Part shown: piece by piece, positions 8,705 to 16,657 of the stretch
Position numbering within the stretch: the first letter of the stretch is position 1
How the letters are laid out: each line of letters begins with the position of its first letter
Origin: Anoxybacillus sp050480245
Lineage (GTDB): Bacteria; Bacillota; Bacilli; Bacillales; Anoxybacillaceae
Length of the DNA: 64,000 nucleotides
Direction: 5' to 3' (one strand)
NCBI GenBank assembly: GCA_050480245.1
Contig: JBCNEQ010000003.1
Made by a program: the position numbers and the translations under genes
The notes under the pieces: model-generated
What the model was told of the DNA's origin: nothing
Database searches by the model: none
What the model saw: only the letters and a program-made list of their open reading frames with translations

Positions 8705-8722
8705 GTGAAAGAGGTTGAAACG

Positions 8723-9421
8723 ATGAACATAGCGATCATTGGAGCGATGGAAGAAGAAGTAGCCATTTTACGAGAAAAAATAGCGAACCGAACAGAAACA
8801 ACGGTAGCAAATTGCTCATTTTATAGCGGTACATTAGACGGAGCGAACGTCGTTTTATTAAAATCAGGTATCGGTAAAGTAAACGCAGCGATGTCAACAA
8901 CGATTTTGCTTGAACGTTTTGCGCCAGATGTTGTGATTAATACAGGCTCTGCTGGCGGTTTTGCGCCGTCGCTAAACGTTGGTGATATCGTCATTTCAAC
9001 CGAAGTTGTTCATCATGATGTAGACGTGACGGCATTTGGTTACGCATATGGTCAAGTGCCGGGCATGCCAGCGCGATACGCGGCAGATGAGCGATTAGTA
9101 CAAGCAGCCGAAACGAGTGCAGCGCACATTCGCGATATTCAAGTGGCGAAAGGATTAATTGCGACAGGCGATTCATTTATGCACGATCCAGCGCGCGTCG
9201 ATTTTGTACGCACACAATTTCCAGACTTATATGCCGTCGAAATGGAAGCCGCTGCGATTGCGCAAGTATGCCACCAATTTGGCGTCCCGTTTGTCGTCAT
9301 TCGCGCGTTATCAGACATCGCTGGTAAAGAGTCAAACATATCGTTTGAACAATTTTTACAAAAAGCAGCCCTTCATTCATCTGAACTTGTTCAATTAATG
9401 GTGAATGAATTAAATAAATAG
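8723..9421 (+). CDS. mtnN: 5'-methylthioadenosine/S-adenosylhomocysteine nucleosidase MtnN
   Basis: This 232-residue nucleosidase hydrolyses SAH and methylthioadenosine to adenine plus S-ribosylhomocysteine or methylthioribose. The N-terminus MNIAIIGAMEEEV holds the catalytic glutamate region, VINTGSAGG and EMEAAAIAQVC form the active site, and RALSDIAGKES carries the catalytic aspartate. ATG at 8723 lies behind AGAGGT. It feeds homocysteine to the next two genes (via LuxS, not in this window). Confidence 0.94.
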   Translation: MNIAIIGAMEEEVAILREKIANRTETTVANCSFYSGTLDGANVVLLKSGIGKVNAAMSTTILLERFAPDVVINTGSAGGFAPSLNVGDIVISTEVVHHDVDVTAFGYAYGQVPGMPARYAADERLVQAAETSAAHIRDIQVAKGLIATGDSFMHDPARVDFVRTQFPDLYAVEMEAAAIAQVCHQFGVPFVVIRALSDIAGKESNISFEQFLQKAALHSSELVQLMVNELNK

Positions 9422-9445
9422 GGAGAGGCATCCTCTCCTTCTTTT
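9422..9445 (+). terminator. weak hairpin between mtnN and mccA
   Basis: A 7-bp GC-rich inverted repeat (GGAGAGG with CCTCTCC) sits just after the mtnN stop, followed by a broken T run. It may reduce read-through rather than end the transcript. Confidence 0.4.
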
Positions 9446-9466
9446 CATCTTTTGGGAGGTCACAAC

Positions 9467-10390
9467 ATGAAAGTAGCGAAAAACGTGCATGAATTGATCG
9501 GCCATACGCCAATCGTTGAAATTACGCAATTTCCGCTGCCAAAAGGGGTACGCATATTTGCGAAATTGGAATATTTTAACCCGGGCGGAAGCATCAAAGA
9601 TCGTCTCGGTCAAGAATTGTTAAACGATGCGCTAGCGACAGGCAAGTTAAAAGAAGGTGGAACGATTATCGAGCCGACGGCAGGCAATACAGGGATCGGT
9701 CTTGCGCTTGCGGCGATCGGAAAAAACATTCGCGTCATTTTTTGCGTCCCCGAAAAGTTCAGCATCGAAAAACAACAACTCATGCGCGCACTTGGCGCAA
9801 CCATCATCAATACGCCAACGAGCGAAGGAATGGCAGGGGCGATTCGGAAAGCGAAAGAGCTCGCCGCTGAAATTCCAAACTCCTATTGCCCACAACAGTT
9901 TGAAAATCCAGCTAACCCACGCACGTATTATAAAACGCTCGGACCAGAAATTTGGGAGCAACTGGACGGACAAATTGATGTTTTCGTTGCTGGTGCTGGA
10001 TCAGGCGGCACATTTATGGGGACGGCGAAATTTCTAAAAGAGAAAAATGCGCGGATAAAAACGGTCATCGTTGAACCAGAAGGCTCGATTTTAAACGGTG
10101 GAGCACCGGGTCCACATCGCACCGAAGGCATCGGCATGGAATTTTTGCCACCATATATGGATACGAGCTATTTTGATGCCATCCATACGATTTTAGATGA
10201 CGATGCGTTTCGTCGCGTCAAGGAGCTTGCGCAAAAAGAGGGACTGCTTGTCGGCAGCTCATCTGGTGCCGCATTTCATGCCGCTTTATTAGAAGCGGAA
10301 CAGGCGGAGGAAGGAACGAACATCGTCGTCGTTTTTCCAGATAGCAGCGAACGATATTTAAGTAAACATATTTATGAAGGCGGGATGTAA
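9467..10390 (+). CDS. mccA: O-acetylserine-dependent cystathionine beta-synthase MccA
   Basis: This 307-residue fold-type II PLP enzyme condenses homocysteine with O-acetylserine to cystathionine. The PLP lysine is in NPGGSIKDR (about residue 44), the phosphate and substrate loop is EPTAGNTGIG, and the PLP phosphate cup is AGAGSGGTFMG. The ATG at 9467 follows GGGAGG; the TTG at 9452 overlaps that site. Position between mtnN and mccB and equal length to B. subtilis MccA separate it from CysK, although the sequence family overlaps with cysteine synthase. Confidence 0.9.
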   Translation: MKVAKNVHELIGHTPIVEITQFPLPKGVRIFAKLEYFNPGGSIKDRLGQELLNDALATGKLKEGGTIIEPTAGNTGIGLALAAIGKNIRVIFCVPEKFSIEKQQLMRALGATIINTPTSEGMAGAIRKAKELAAEIPNSYCPQQFENPANPRTYYKTLGPEIWEQLDGQIDVFVAGAGSGGTFMGTAKFLKEKNARIKTVIVEPEGSILNGGAPGPHRTEGIGMEFLPPYMDTSYFDAIHTILDDDAFRRVKELAQKEGLLVGSSSGAAFHAALLEAEQAEEGTNIVVVFPDSSERYLSKHIYEGGM

Positions 10391-10391
10391 T

Positions 10392-11525
10392 GTGAGAAGA
10401 AAAACGAAATTGATTCATGGCGGCATTGCGGGAGATGTGCATACAGGGGCTGTCTCTGTTCCAATTTATCAAGTGAGCACGTATAAACAAGAAGCGGTCG
10501 GCGTGCATAAAGGATATGAATATTCACGTACAGGCAACCCGACCCGCCATGCACTAGAGGAGCTTATTAAAGATGTGGAAGAAGGATATGCTGGCTTTGC
10601 GTTCAGTTCAGGCATGGCAGCCATTACTGCCGTCATGATGTTGTTCAATAGCGGCGATCACGTCATTTTAACAGATGACGTATATGGTGGCACATACCGC
10701 GTCATGACGAAAGTGTTGAACCGTCTTGGCATTGCATCGACATTTGTCGATACGAGCGATTTAGCGAATATTGAAGCGCACATTCAACCAAATACGAAAG
10801 CCATTTATATCGAAACACCGACAAATCCGCTTTTAAAAATTACGGATGTACAAGGGGCAGCAGCGATTGCGAAACGTCATGGATTATTAACGATTGTCGA
10901 TAACACGTTTAGCACACCATATTGGCAAACACCAATTGCGCTTGGCGCAGACATCGTCATTCATAGCGCGACAAAATATTTAGGTGGTCATAGCGATGTT
11001 GTCGCTGGGCTTGTCGTCGTCAATAGCGAACAACTAGCGAAAGACATCCATTTTATTCAAAACTCGACAGGCGGTATTCTCGGTCCGCAAGATTCGTGGT
11101 TATTGATGCGCGGCATAAAAACGCTCGGCATTCGCATGGAAGAACATGAACAAAATACGCGCAAAATCGTTGAATTTTTAACGAATCATCCAGCTGTTAC
11201 GCGCGTGTATTACCCTGGGATTTCGTCGCATCCGAATCATGACGTAGCGAAAAAACAAATGCGCGGCTTTGGCGGCATGGTGTCATTTGACGTTGGAAAT
11301 GCCGAAAAAGCAGAACAAGTGCTCACGCGCGTCCGCTACTTTACGCTAGCGGAAAGTTTAGGAGCGGTCGAAAGTTTAATTTCCCTCCCTGCAAAAATGA
11401 CGCACGCCTCTATCCCGAAAGAGCGTCGTGCTGAACTCGGCATTACGGACGGACTTATTCGCATTTCTGTTGGCTTAGAAGATGCGGATGATTTAATTGA
11501 AGATTTAGCACAAGCTTTGGCATAA
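10392..11525 (+). CDS. mccB: cystathionine gamma-lyase MccB
   Basis: This 377-residue PLP enzyme of the Cys/Met metabolism family cleaves cystathionine to cysteine, 2-oxobutyrate and ammonia. It shows the GYEYSRTGNPTR N-terminal block, YGGTYR, and the PLP lysine in HSATKYLGGHSD (about residue 196). GTG at 10392 is two bases after the mccA stop, which gives a tight coupled pair completing reverse transsulfuration. Homocysteine gamma-lyase activity is also known for this family. Confidence 0.92.
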   Translation: MRRKTKLIHGGIAGDVHTGAVSVPIYQVSTYKQEAVGVHKGYEYSRTGNPTRHALEELIKDVEEGYAGFAFSSGMAAITAVMMLFNSGDHVILTDDVYGGTYRVMTKVLNRLGIASTFVDTSDLANIEAHIQPNTKAIYIETPTNPLLKITDVQGAAAIAKRHGLLTIVDNTFSTPYWQTPIALGADIVIHSATKYLGGHSDVVAGLVVVNSEQLAKDIHFIQNSTGGILGPQDSWLLMRGIKTLGIRMEEHEQNTRKIVEFLTNHPAVTRVYYPGISSHPNHDVAKKQMRGFGGMVSFDVGNAEKAEQVLTRVRYFTLAESLGAVESLISLPAKMTHASIPKERRAELGITDGLIRISVGLEDADDLIEDLAQALA

Positions 11526-11588
11526 ATTACATCGCCCCCTTTTTTCTTTTCTATGATACATTGAAGGAAGGAAAGGGGGGCGGTTGTT

Positions 11589-11819
11589 TTGGAACAACAA
11601 AGGCGAAATTGGTTAGGAAAAGCGCGTGACTACAAAGCATATAGTCTCGTTTTATTTGCGCTTAGTGCGTTTTTATATATCGGCACACTCATTCCAGAAG
11701 CGATCGACGCAACAAAGCGCCCGCTCGTAATCGGAGGCGTATTCGTACTTATGCTTGCATCGATCATTTTCTCTCACCGCGCCAACACATATTTGCGCAA
11801 ATTAGACAATGAACAGTAA
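11589..11819 (+). CDS. yrhC: YrhC family small membrane protein
   Basis: This 76-residue protein starts with TTG behind a GGAAAGGGGGG-type site. Two membrane helices are predicted (about residues 17-37 and 46-65), with a positively charged end between and after them. It is the last gene of the yrrT-mtnN-mccA-mccB-yrhC operon in B. subtilis. Function is unknown. Confidence 0.78.
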   Translation: MEQQRRNWLGKARDYKAYSLVLFALSAFLYIGTLIPEAIDATKRPLVIGGVFVLMLASIIFSHRANTYLRKLDNEQ

Positions 11820-11884
11820 ATTCCCCTGTTTTCGTACAAAGAAAAAACATGTAAAATAAAAGAAAATGGGCAAAGGGGGAATGC

Positions 11885-11968
11885 ATGATGATGTGGATGA
11901 TTACAGGCTTAGTCATTACAGCTGTCATCGGTTTTGTTATTATCGCGGAAGTGAACGCCGAAGCATAA
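11885..11968 (+). CDS. 27-residue putative membrane peptide
   Basis: A short frame begins at ATG 11885 (ATGs at 11888 and 11891 are alternatives) behind AAAGGGGGA at 11872-11880. It encodes a Met-rich start, one hydrophobic helix (TGLVITAVIGFVIIA) and a short acidic tail, and a strong terminator begins at its stop. A good ribosome site, uninterrupted helix and own terminator favour expression, but the frame is very short and I recognise no family. Confidence 0.45.
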   Translation: MMMWMITGLVITAVIGFVIIAEVNAEA

Positions 11969-11995
11969 AACAGTCTCTAAACAGGAGACTGTTTT
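11967..11995 (+). terminator. intrinsic terminator after the small membrane peptide
   Basis: A perfect 11-bp stem (11967-11977 with 11985-11995) with a 7-base loop ends in a T run. It closes the cysteine operon region before the CRISPR remnant. Confidence 0.85.
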
Positions 11996-12024
11996 TAATA
12001 AAATTTATTTGTGATAAACTTCAC

Positions 12025-12195
12025 AACTGTCGTCGACCTCCAATCTTGCAAAAACCCCGGGGGATCGACGACAGTTTGTATTTTGTCACTCTTTCAGTTG
12101 TATCAACGGATATAGACTATTGACTGAATTTTCGGATGTATGTATAATGATATTGTATAGCTTTTCCATGTGTTGATTTATCAACACTTTTTGGG
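12025..12195 (+). promoter_or_regulatory. leader region of the orphan CRISPR remnant with a long inverted repeat
   Basis: The interval between the terminator and the first repeat has no gene. It holds a perfect 12-bp inverted repeat (12025-12036 with 12065-12076) around a C/G-rich loop containing CCCCGGGGG, then an AT-rich stretch with TATAATGATATTG and a small TGTTGATTTATCAACA palindrome. Position directly before the repeats marks it as the leader. A similar inverted repeat precedes the large array. Confidence 0.55.
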
Positions 12196-12360
12196 GTTTG
12201 TATCGTACCTATGAGGAATTGAAATTATGATGTGATGTGGGCAAATCCAAACGGAGATCCTGTAGTTTGTATCGTACCTATGAGGAATTGAAATATCAAT
12301 AAAAAAATGTTAGCCAAAAAACATTTTGATGTTTTTATCGTACCTATAAGGATTAAAAAA
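12196..12360 (+). CRISPR. orphan CRISPR remnant (two intact repeats and one degenerate)
   Basis: Two identical 30-base repeats (12196-12225 and 12265-12294) begin GTTTGTATCGTACC and end AGGAATTGAAAT. A third, decayed copy (12331-12360) keeps ATCGTACCTAT but has several changes. Spacers are 39 and 36 bases. The ATTGAAA-type 3' end is that of many Cas6-processed type I-B and III repeats. The repeat differs from that of the large array nearby, so another Cas system elsewhere in the genome, or one that has been lost, probably served it. Confidence 0.85.
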
Positions 12361-12392
12361 GCTGTTCCGAAGTGTTGTTCGGAACAGCTTTT
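12357..12392. terminator. terminator downstream of the nuclease gene, overlapping the degenerate repeat
   Basis: A perfect 15-bp stem (12357-12371 with 12378-12392) lies between the CRISPR remnant and the convergent nuclease gene. It has T and A tracts suitable for both directions. Confidence 0.8.
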
Positions 12393-12399
12393 ATGTTGT

Positions 12400-13023
12400 T
12401 TATACGTTCCAAAGACCTTTCTTTTGTTGGCGTGCTTTTCGTTCAGCCTCAAGAAAACGTTGTTGATACTTTACATTTGGTTGAATCGTCATCACACGTG
12501 CGTATCCGTCTTTGACGAGCGTTTCGTTGTAAAGCTCTTTTCCAACCCAAACGTACGCTAGGAATCGACCGTATTTATCTTTTACCCCGACATCAAATTC
12601 GAGTGTGACAGTTTTGTTAGTTAATCGTTTTTTCGTATAATTAGACGCTTCTTTCCCATATTTCTCGACTGGTTTTTGAGGATGGACGGTTTCTGGTGTA
12701 TTAACCCCAATGAAACGAACTCGTGATGTTGCACCGTTGGAGAAGCGTACATCGATCGTGTCGCCATCTACTACACGAATGACCTTTACGATATGTTTTG
12801 AATTTATACGAATAGCAGGAACACCCGCGGCTTTACTTTTTTGGCGAATAATGTTGCCGTTTTTATCATGATAATGATACTCTCCTGTTTTTAGCCCCCA
12901 TTTTTCGCAATTTGTGCGGCAAGTATGCCCGCCGTTTGCGTCTGTTTTTCCGGGGTGGGCGTATGCAGAAGAAGTAAAGAGAATAGTGAAAGCGATGAGA
13001 AAAGAAAATACGGCTCTAAACAA
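12400..13023 (-). CDS. secreted thermonuclease-like protein with a YHYH segment
   Basis: This 207-residue protein is exported: it has a basic start, a hydrophobic core and an AYA-H cleavage site near residue 22. Residues about 23-60 form a small Cys/His region ending EYHYHDKNG, a YHYH-type domain. The rest is a staphylococcal-nuclease fold: VIRVVDGDTIDV, the catalytic RFIGVNTPE and the DKYGRFLAYVW loop. It should cleave extracellular DNA or RNA with calcium. TTG at 13023 follows AAAGGAGG on the minus strand. It flanks the cas operon but is oriented away and has no clear functional link. Confidence 0.85.
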   Translation of the reverse strand: MFRAVFSFLIAFTILFTSSAYAHPGKTDANGGHTCRTNCEKWGLKTGEYHYHDKNGNIIRQKSKAAGVPAIRINSKHIVKVIRVVDGDTIDVRFSNGATSRVRFIGVNTPETVHPQKPVEKYGKEASNYTKKRLTNKTVTLEFDVGVKDKYGRFLAYVWVGKELYNETLVKDGYARVMTIQPNVKYQQRFLEAERKARQQKKGLWNV

Positions 13024-13273
13024 AATAAACTTCCTCCTTTGTCCTCTATATTTTTTGCTCCCTTTCCTATTATTTTTATATTTAAATATTATGTCAAGAA
13101 AATGAAGAAGATAGATGAATATTTGGGAGCTTCTGATTCCGAATTTATTAACATAATGATTGAATATGTCATGTTTTAAATTATGAAAATTTCCTGAAAT
13201 TTAGTTTTATTTGACAAAAAACGACAACATTTTCTTTTCTTTTTCGATAAAATGGGGCAAAAGGAGGTGTATT

Positions 13274-14002
13274 ATGAGGATCATTTGTTCGTTTGAAGTA
13301 AAAAAAATACCGCTTCATTACCGAATGATGATTGTTTCAATTCTTAAAGAAAGTATACGGGCATCCAGTGAGGAGTATTACGAGCGGTTATATGCGCAAG
13401 CAAATGCAACAAAACCTTTTGTTTTCTCGCCATTTTTAAAAAATTTCCGCTTCAAAGGTGATGAAATTGAGTTAGATGAACTACGCATTATTATTAGTTC
13501 ACCTGATTATGAATTTTTGCTTCATGTATATAACGGTTTGCAAAGTCAAAAAAGCTTTAAGTATAAAGGATATGAATTTACTCGAAGAAAAATAGTCATG
13601 GGAGATGAAAAAAAGATTACATCATCTACGGTTGTCTTTCGAACGCTCTCGCCTTTATTAGTAGAAGATGAAAACAAATCGCCAATTGCACCAGATGACA
13701 AGAATTATGAAAAACATATCAACTATTTAGCCGATACAATTTTGTCTGAATATCGTGGCACGGGATTATGCAGACCGTTGATGATACAACCTATTCGATT
13801 TAAAAAGATGGTCATCAAAGAATCTAATCGTCAATTTACTGAAAAGTATGGAGAACAACAGCATTTATATTTCACCACGTATCATGGCTTATTTAAGATG
13901 AGCGGAGATCCTGCTGATTTACAATTACTTTATCAGCTCGGTTTGTCCAAGCGGCGTAATCAAGGATTCGGAATGCTTGAAGTAGAGGAGGTGAGGGAAT
14001 GA
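13274..14002 (+). CDS. cas6: CRISPR pre-crRNA endoribonuclease Cas6
   Basis: This 242-residue RAMP protein cuts repeat RNA to release crRNAs. The C-terminal glycine-rich loop LGLSKRRNQGFGMLE is the Cas6 hallmark. An N-terminal ferredoxin-like fold with IPLHYR near residue 14 is a candidate position for the catalytic histidine. AAGGAGG at 13261-13267 fixes the start at ATG 13274. It is the first gene of the operon and overlaps cas8 by four bases. Its product should process the large array's repeat, leaving a 5' tag ending TAAAG. Confidence 0.9.
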   Translation: MRIICSFEVKKIPLHYRMMIVSILKESIRASSEEYYERLYAQANATKPFVFSPFLKNFRFKGDEIELDELRIIISSPDYEFLLHVYNGLQSQKSFKYKGYEFTRRKIVMGDEKKITSSTVVFRTLSPLLVEDENKSPIAPDDKNYEKHINYLADTILSEYRGTGLCRPLMIQPIRFKKMVIKESNRQFTEKYGEQQHLYFTTYHGLFKMSGDPADLQLLYQLGLSKRRNQGFGMLEVEEVRE

Positions 14003-15771
14003 GAATTGAACTGCGCATGGGTGAATGGATGGTCAACATGGGGCTTGTGGGGTTATATCGTGTATTTGAATATGGTCGGAAACAAGGAATCATTAGCGAT
14101 GAATACAAAGATAGCGTGACGGTTAAGCCGTGGGGAATTGAACTTGATACCGATGTACTTCCGCAATTGCCAAGAGCATATTTTCTGTATTTATTGGAGG
14201 AGTATAGTGTTGCTAGAAGGGAATGTGACAGGTTAGATGCTTACATCGAACAGGTGGAGAACGAAGAACAGTTTAAAAAGCATTTGACAGCGATAAAGAA
14301 AGTTATATCAGATACGGGGAAAAGAATTCTTAAATATTTCTCTAGCCATGAATTAGAAAACATTGTTGACAAAATGAAGGAAATAAAAAAATACGAACAT
14401 ATGGATCAGCTGTTAAAATGTATTCATGCGTTTAAAAATATTGTGAATGAAGAAAAGATTAACGAAAAATTGACCTTCAATTATTTTAAAGCCGCTATAT
14501 TACAGTCTTTTTTTGGACAAGTATCTTTTTTAAATGTGACAAAGAATAGTTTGGACTTGAATGGACATGTAGAGGAGTTTTATAAAAGTTACGTGTTGCC
14601 TGTGATTAGCGATCTACAGTTGGAATATGCTCTTAGAGATAGTCATTCTATTGAAGCGATAAGTTCTTTGTTAGAAAAACAGAGTGAATATCAACCGTTT
14701 AAACAATTAAAACGAGCATGGAAGAAAAAAACGTTAGAAGAAGTACAAAAATACGTCAAGACAAAAATAAATAAATGTCTACTTTTTAATGAACATCTTG
14801 CTTTTTATAACTTTGAAGAAATGGTATTTTCTCCAATCGGTGTTGCGAAAGATAACGCATTTAACTTTAGTTGGCATTTTGATAGTCAGCAACCTAAACC
14901 ATTATCTTCATTAGCGAAACTTGTGCTTTTATTCGCACCTATTGGCTCGACCATTTATTACAAAAACGAAGGAATAAATGAACAAACAGAACGACGATTG
15001 TATGCAGGTTTTGTTCAGACGGATGCCACTTTTGCCGAGGTTTTGCAAAAAAACAATCATTTTAGGGAGTTAAAGAAAAAAAGGGAGCCTTTTAACAAGA
15101 TCGTCAGTCAACTCGTTCAAAGCGTAAAAAAAGAATCAGAGTATGTGATCGATCACTTATTTTTCCTAGAATTTTTTTCGGATTATAGCAGTAAGAAAAC
15201 ACACTTGAATTATTACCACCTTCCTATTTACTTAGCCAACTATTTCAAACAATATGCAGACAGGCTTGATCACATCAAATCATACGACTATCGCGAGCAG
15301 TTTGTGCAATATGTGTTGCGCGGGGCTGATCCCGTTTATGTTATCTATAACTATTTGCTTGATTGTATCAAAAATGAAAGAGGCTCTATTGGCCCGTACA
15401 TTGCTGTGCGGGAGCGAAATCGAATTTTGCAGTTTAAAAAAGGAGTGAGAGATGTGGCCTCGACAGATAAAAGAGTAAGCGCGTTGTTTATGCAAGGACG
15501 GGAAATCCGTGACGCGATTATGCGTTCAAGCGGATCGGAGAAAAAAGTAACAAGCATTGCTTACCGTTTGTTAAACGCTGCGAAAGCAGGAAATAGAAAA
15601 AATTTTATGGACACGCTTTTGCGTATTTACATGTCAGCAGATCGCCCAATTTCCCCTATTTTCTTGAATGCGTTACACGAACGGGATTTAGATTTTGCGA
15701 CAGTGGCAAATGCATTTATCGCTGGATTACTTGCGAACCAATATAAAGAAGAGGAGGAAGTCCAAGCATGA
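13999..15771 (+). CDS. cas8b: type I-B large subunit Cas8 (Cst1-like)
   Basis: This 590-residue protein fills the large-subunit slot between cas6 and cas7. The N-terminus LRMGEWMVNMGLVGLYRVFE and overall length fit the Cst1 (Tneap subtype) branch of type I-B Cas8, which recognises the PAM and recruits Cas3. I see no enzymatic motifs, as expected. ATG overlaps the cas6 stop (ATGA), and it overlaps cas7 in the same way. The helical C-terminal fifth can be translated separately from an internal GTG (see 15454). Family is called from context and general resemblance, since Cas8 proteins diverge strongly. Confidence 0.82.
   Translation: MRIELRMGEWMVNMGLVGLYRVFEYGRKQGIISDEYKDSVTVKPWGIELDTDVLPQLPRAYFLYLLEEYSVARRECDRLDAYIEQVENEEQFKKHLTAIKKVISDTGKRILKYFSSHELENIVDKMKEIKKYEHMDQLLKCIHAFKNIVNEEKINEKLTFNYFKAAILQSFFGQVSFLNVTKNSLDLNGHVEEFYKSYVLPVISDLQLEYALRDSHSIEAISSLLEKQSEYQPFKQLKRAWKKKTLEEVQKYVKTKINKCLLFNEHLAFYNFEEMVFSPIGVAKDNAFNFSWHFDSQQPKPLSSLAKLVLLFAPIGSTIYYKNEGINEQTERRLYAGFVQTDATFAEVLQKNNHFRELKKKREPFNKIVSQLVQSVKKESEYVIDHLFFLEFFSDYSSKKTHLNYYHLPIYLANYFKQYADRLDHIKSYDYREQFVQYVLRGADPVYVIYNYLLDCIKNERGSIGPYIAVRERNRILQFKKGVRDVASTDKRVSALFMQGREIRDAIMRSSGSEKKVTSIAYRLLNAAKAGNRKNFMDTLLRIYMSADRPISPIFLNALHERDLDFATVANAFIAGLLANQYKEEEEVQA
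15454..15771 (+). CDS. candidate internal small subunit Cas11b within cas8
   Basis: Inside cas8, in frame, AAAAAAGGAG at 15435-15444 is followed after nine bases by GTG at 15454. The product would be 105 residues ending at the cas8 stop, rich in helix (RVSALFMQGREIRDAIMR, NFMDTLLRIYM, DFATVANAFIAGLLANQY). Independent translation of Cas11 from the 3' end of cas8 or cas10d is established for type I-B, I-C and I-D effectors. This size and position fit, and no separate cas11 gene exists in the operon. Expression here is inference. Confidence 0.6.
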   Translation: MASTDKRVSALFMQGREIRDAIMRSSGSEKKVTSIAYRLLNAAKAGNRKNFMDTLLRIYMSADRPISPIFLNALHERDLDFATVANAFIAGLLANQYKEEEEVQA

Positions 15772-16655
15772 AAAAAGCGTTAACGATGACCGTCATTTTT
15801 CAAGCAAACTCATTAAACTATGGAGAAGGAATTGCCAATATTTCAGAGCTGAAAAAATTTCATCGTGGCGATGGTGAAGTATATACATATGCTTCACGCC
15901 AAAGCATTCGCTACGATATCGTTCGCCTTGGAAATGAGCTGTTTGGGTGGAATTTAGATACGGTTGACAAAGCAAGCGGGGTTGTTCAATTTAAAAAAGA
16001 TGTGACGATTAACGACTCTGTTGAAATGGACTTATTTGGTTACTTAAAAACGGATAAAAATTCACAAAAGCGCCCCGCTGTTGTTCGATTAAGCCATGCG
16101 ATCTCGCTTGAGCCGTACAAAAGTGATTTGGAATTTTTAAACAACATGGGGCTTGCAAGCCGCATTGGACAAGATGCTAACTTAGCCAATATTGAGCAAC
16201 ACCATAGCTTTTACACATATACGCTTACCATTGACTTAAACCGTGTCGGTGTAGATGGGGAGATTGAACTTCCGAACGAAGAAAAAGTGAATCGTGTACT
16301 CCAGCTGCTTGAAGTTTTAAAAGTGCTAAACCGCAACATTCGCGGGAGACAAGAAAATTTAGCCCCACTTTTCGTCATCGGTGGAATGTATAACGTGGCA
16401 AATCCATTTTTCCTTGGGCGTGTACAGTTAAGTGCAACAGCGAATGGATGGGCTATACAAACAAAGCCAATTAAGGAAACAATGGAACAAACATTTGCTG
16501 GGGAAGCAATCGGCAAAGATACACGAATTGGCATATTAAGCGGCGTGTTTGCAAATGAAGGAGAGTTTTATGATTTATTTAATGAACAAGTGATGCCTGT
16601 CGAACCATTTTTCCAATATGTTTCAAAACAAATCCAATCGTATTACGGTGTTTAA
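15768..16655 (+). CDS. cas7: type I-B backbone protein Cas7 (Cst2/DevR)
   Basis: This 295-residue RAMP protein is the Cst2/DevR type. It has an N-terminal MKKALTMTVIFQANSLNYGEG with ISELKKFHRGDG and the RQSIRYDIVRLGNELFGW block. Cas7 polymerises along the crRNA and forms the backbone of Cascade. The start overlaps the cas8 stop by four bases behind GAGGAGG. Length and neighbours agree with the family. Confidence 0.92.
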   Translation: MKKALTMTVIFQANSLNYGEGIANISELKKFHRGDGEVYTYASRQSIRYDIVRLGNELFGWNLDTVDKASGVVQFKKDVTINDSVEMDLFGYLKTDKNSQKRPAVVRLSHAISLEPYKSDLEFLNNMGLASRIGQDANLANIEQHHSFYTYTLTIDLNRVGVDGEIELPNEEKVNRVLQLLEVLKVLNRNIRGRQENLAPLFVIGGMYNVANPFFLGRVQLSATANGWAIQTKPIKETMEQTFAGEAIGKDTRIGILSGVFANEGEFYDLFNEQVMPVEPFFQYVSKQIQSYYGV

Positions 16656-16657
16656 AT

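Noticed and set aside
11866..12123. An 85-residue plus-strand frame across the terminator and CRISPR leader
   Set aside because: It runs through a strong terminator and an inverted repeat, with no recognisable protein; the 27-residue frame fits the ribosome site better.
13201..13273. A consensus promoter for the cas operon
   Set aside because: TTGACA is present at 13211-13216, but no acceptable -10 lies 16-18 bases downstream, so no promoter was called.
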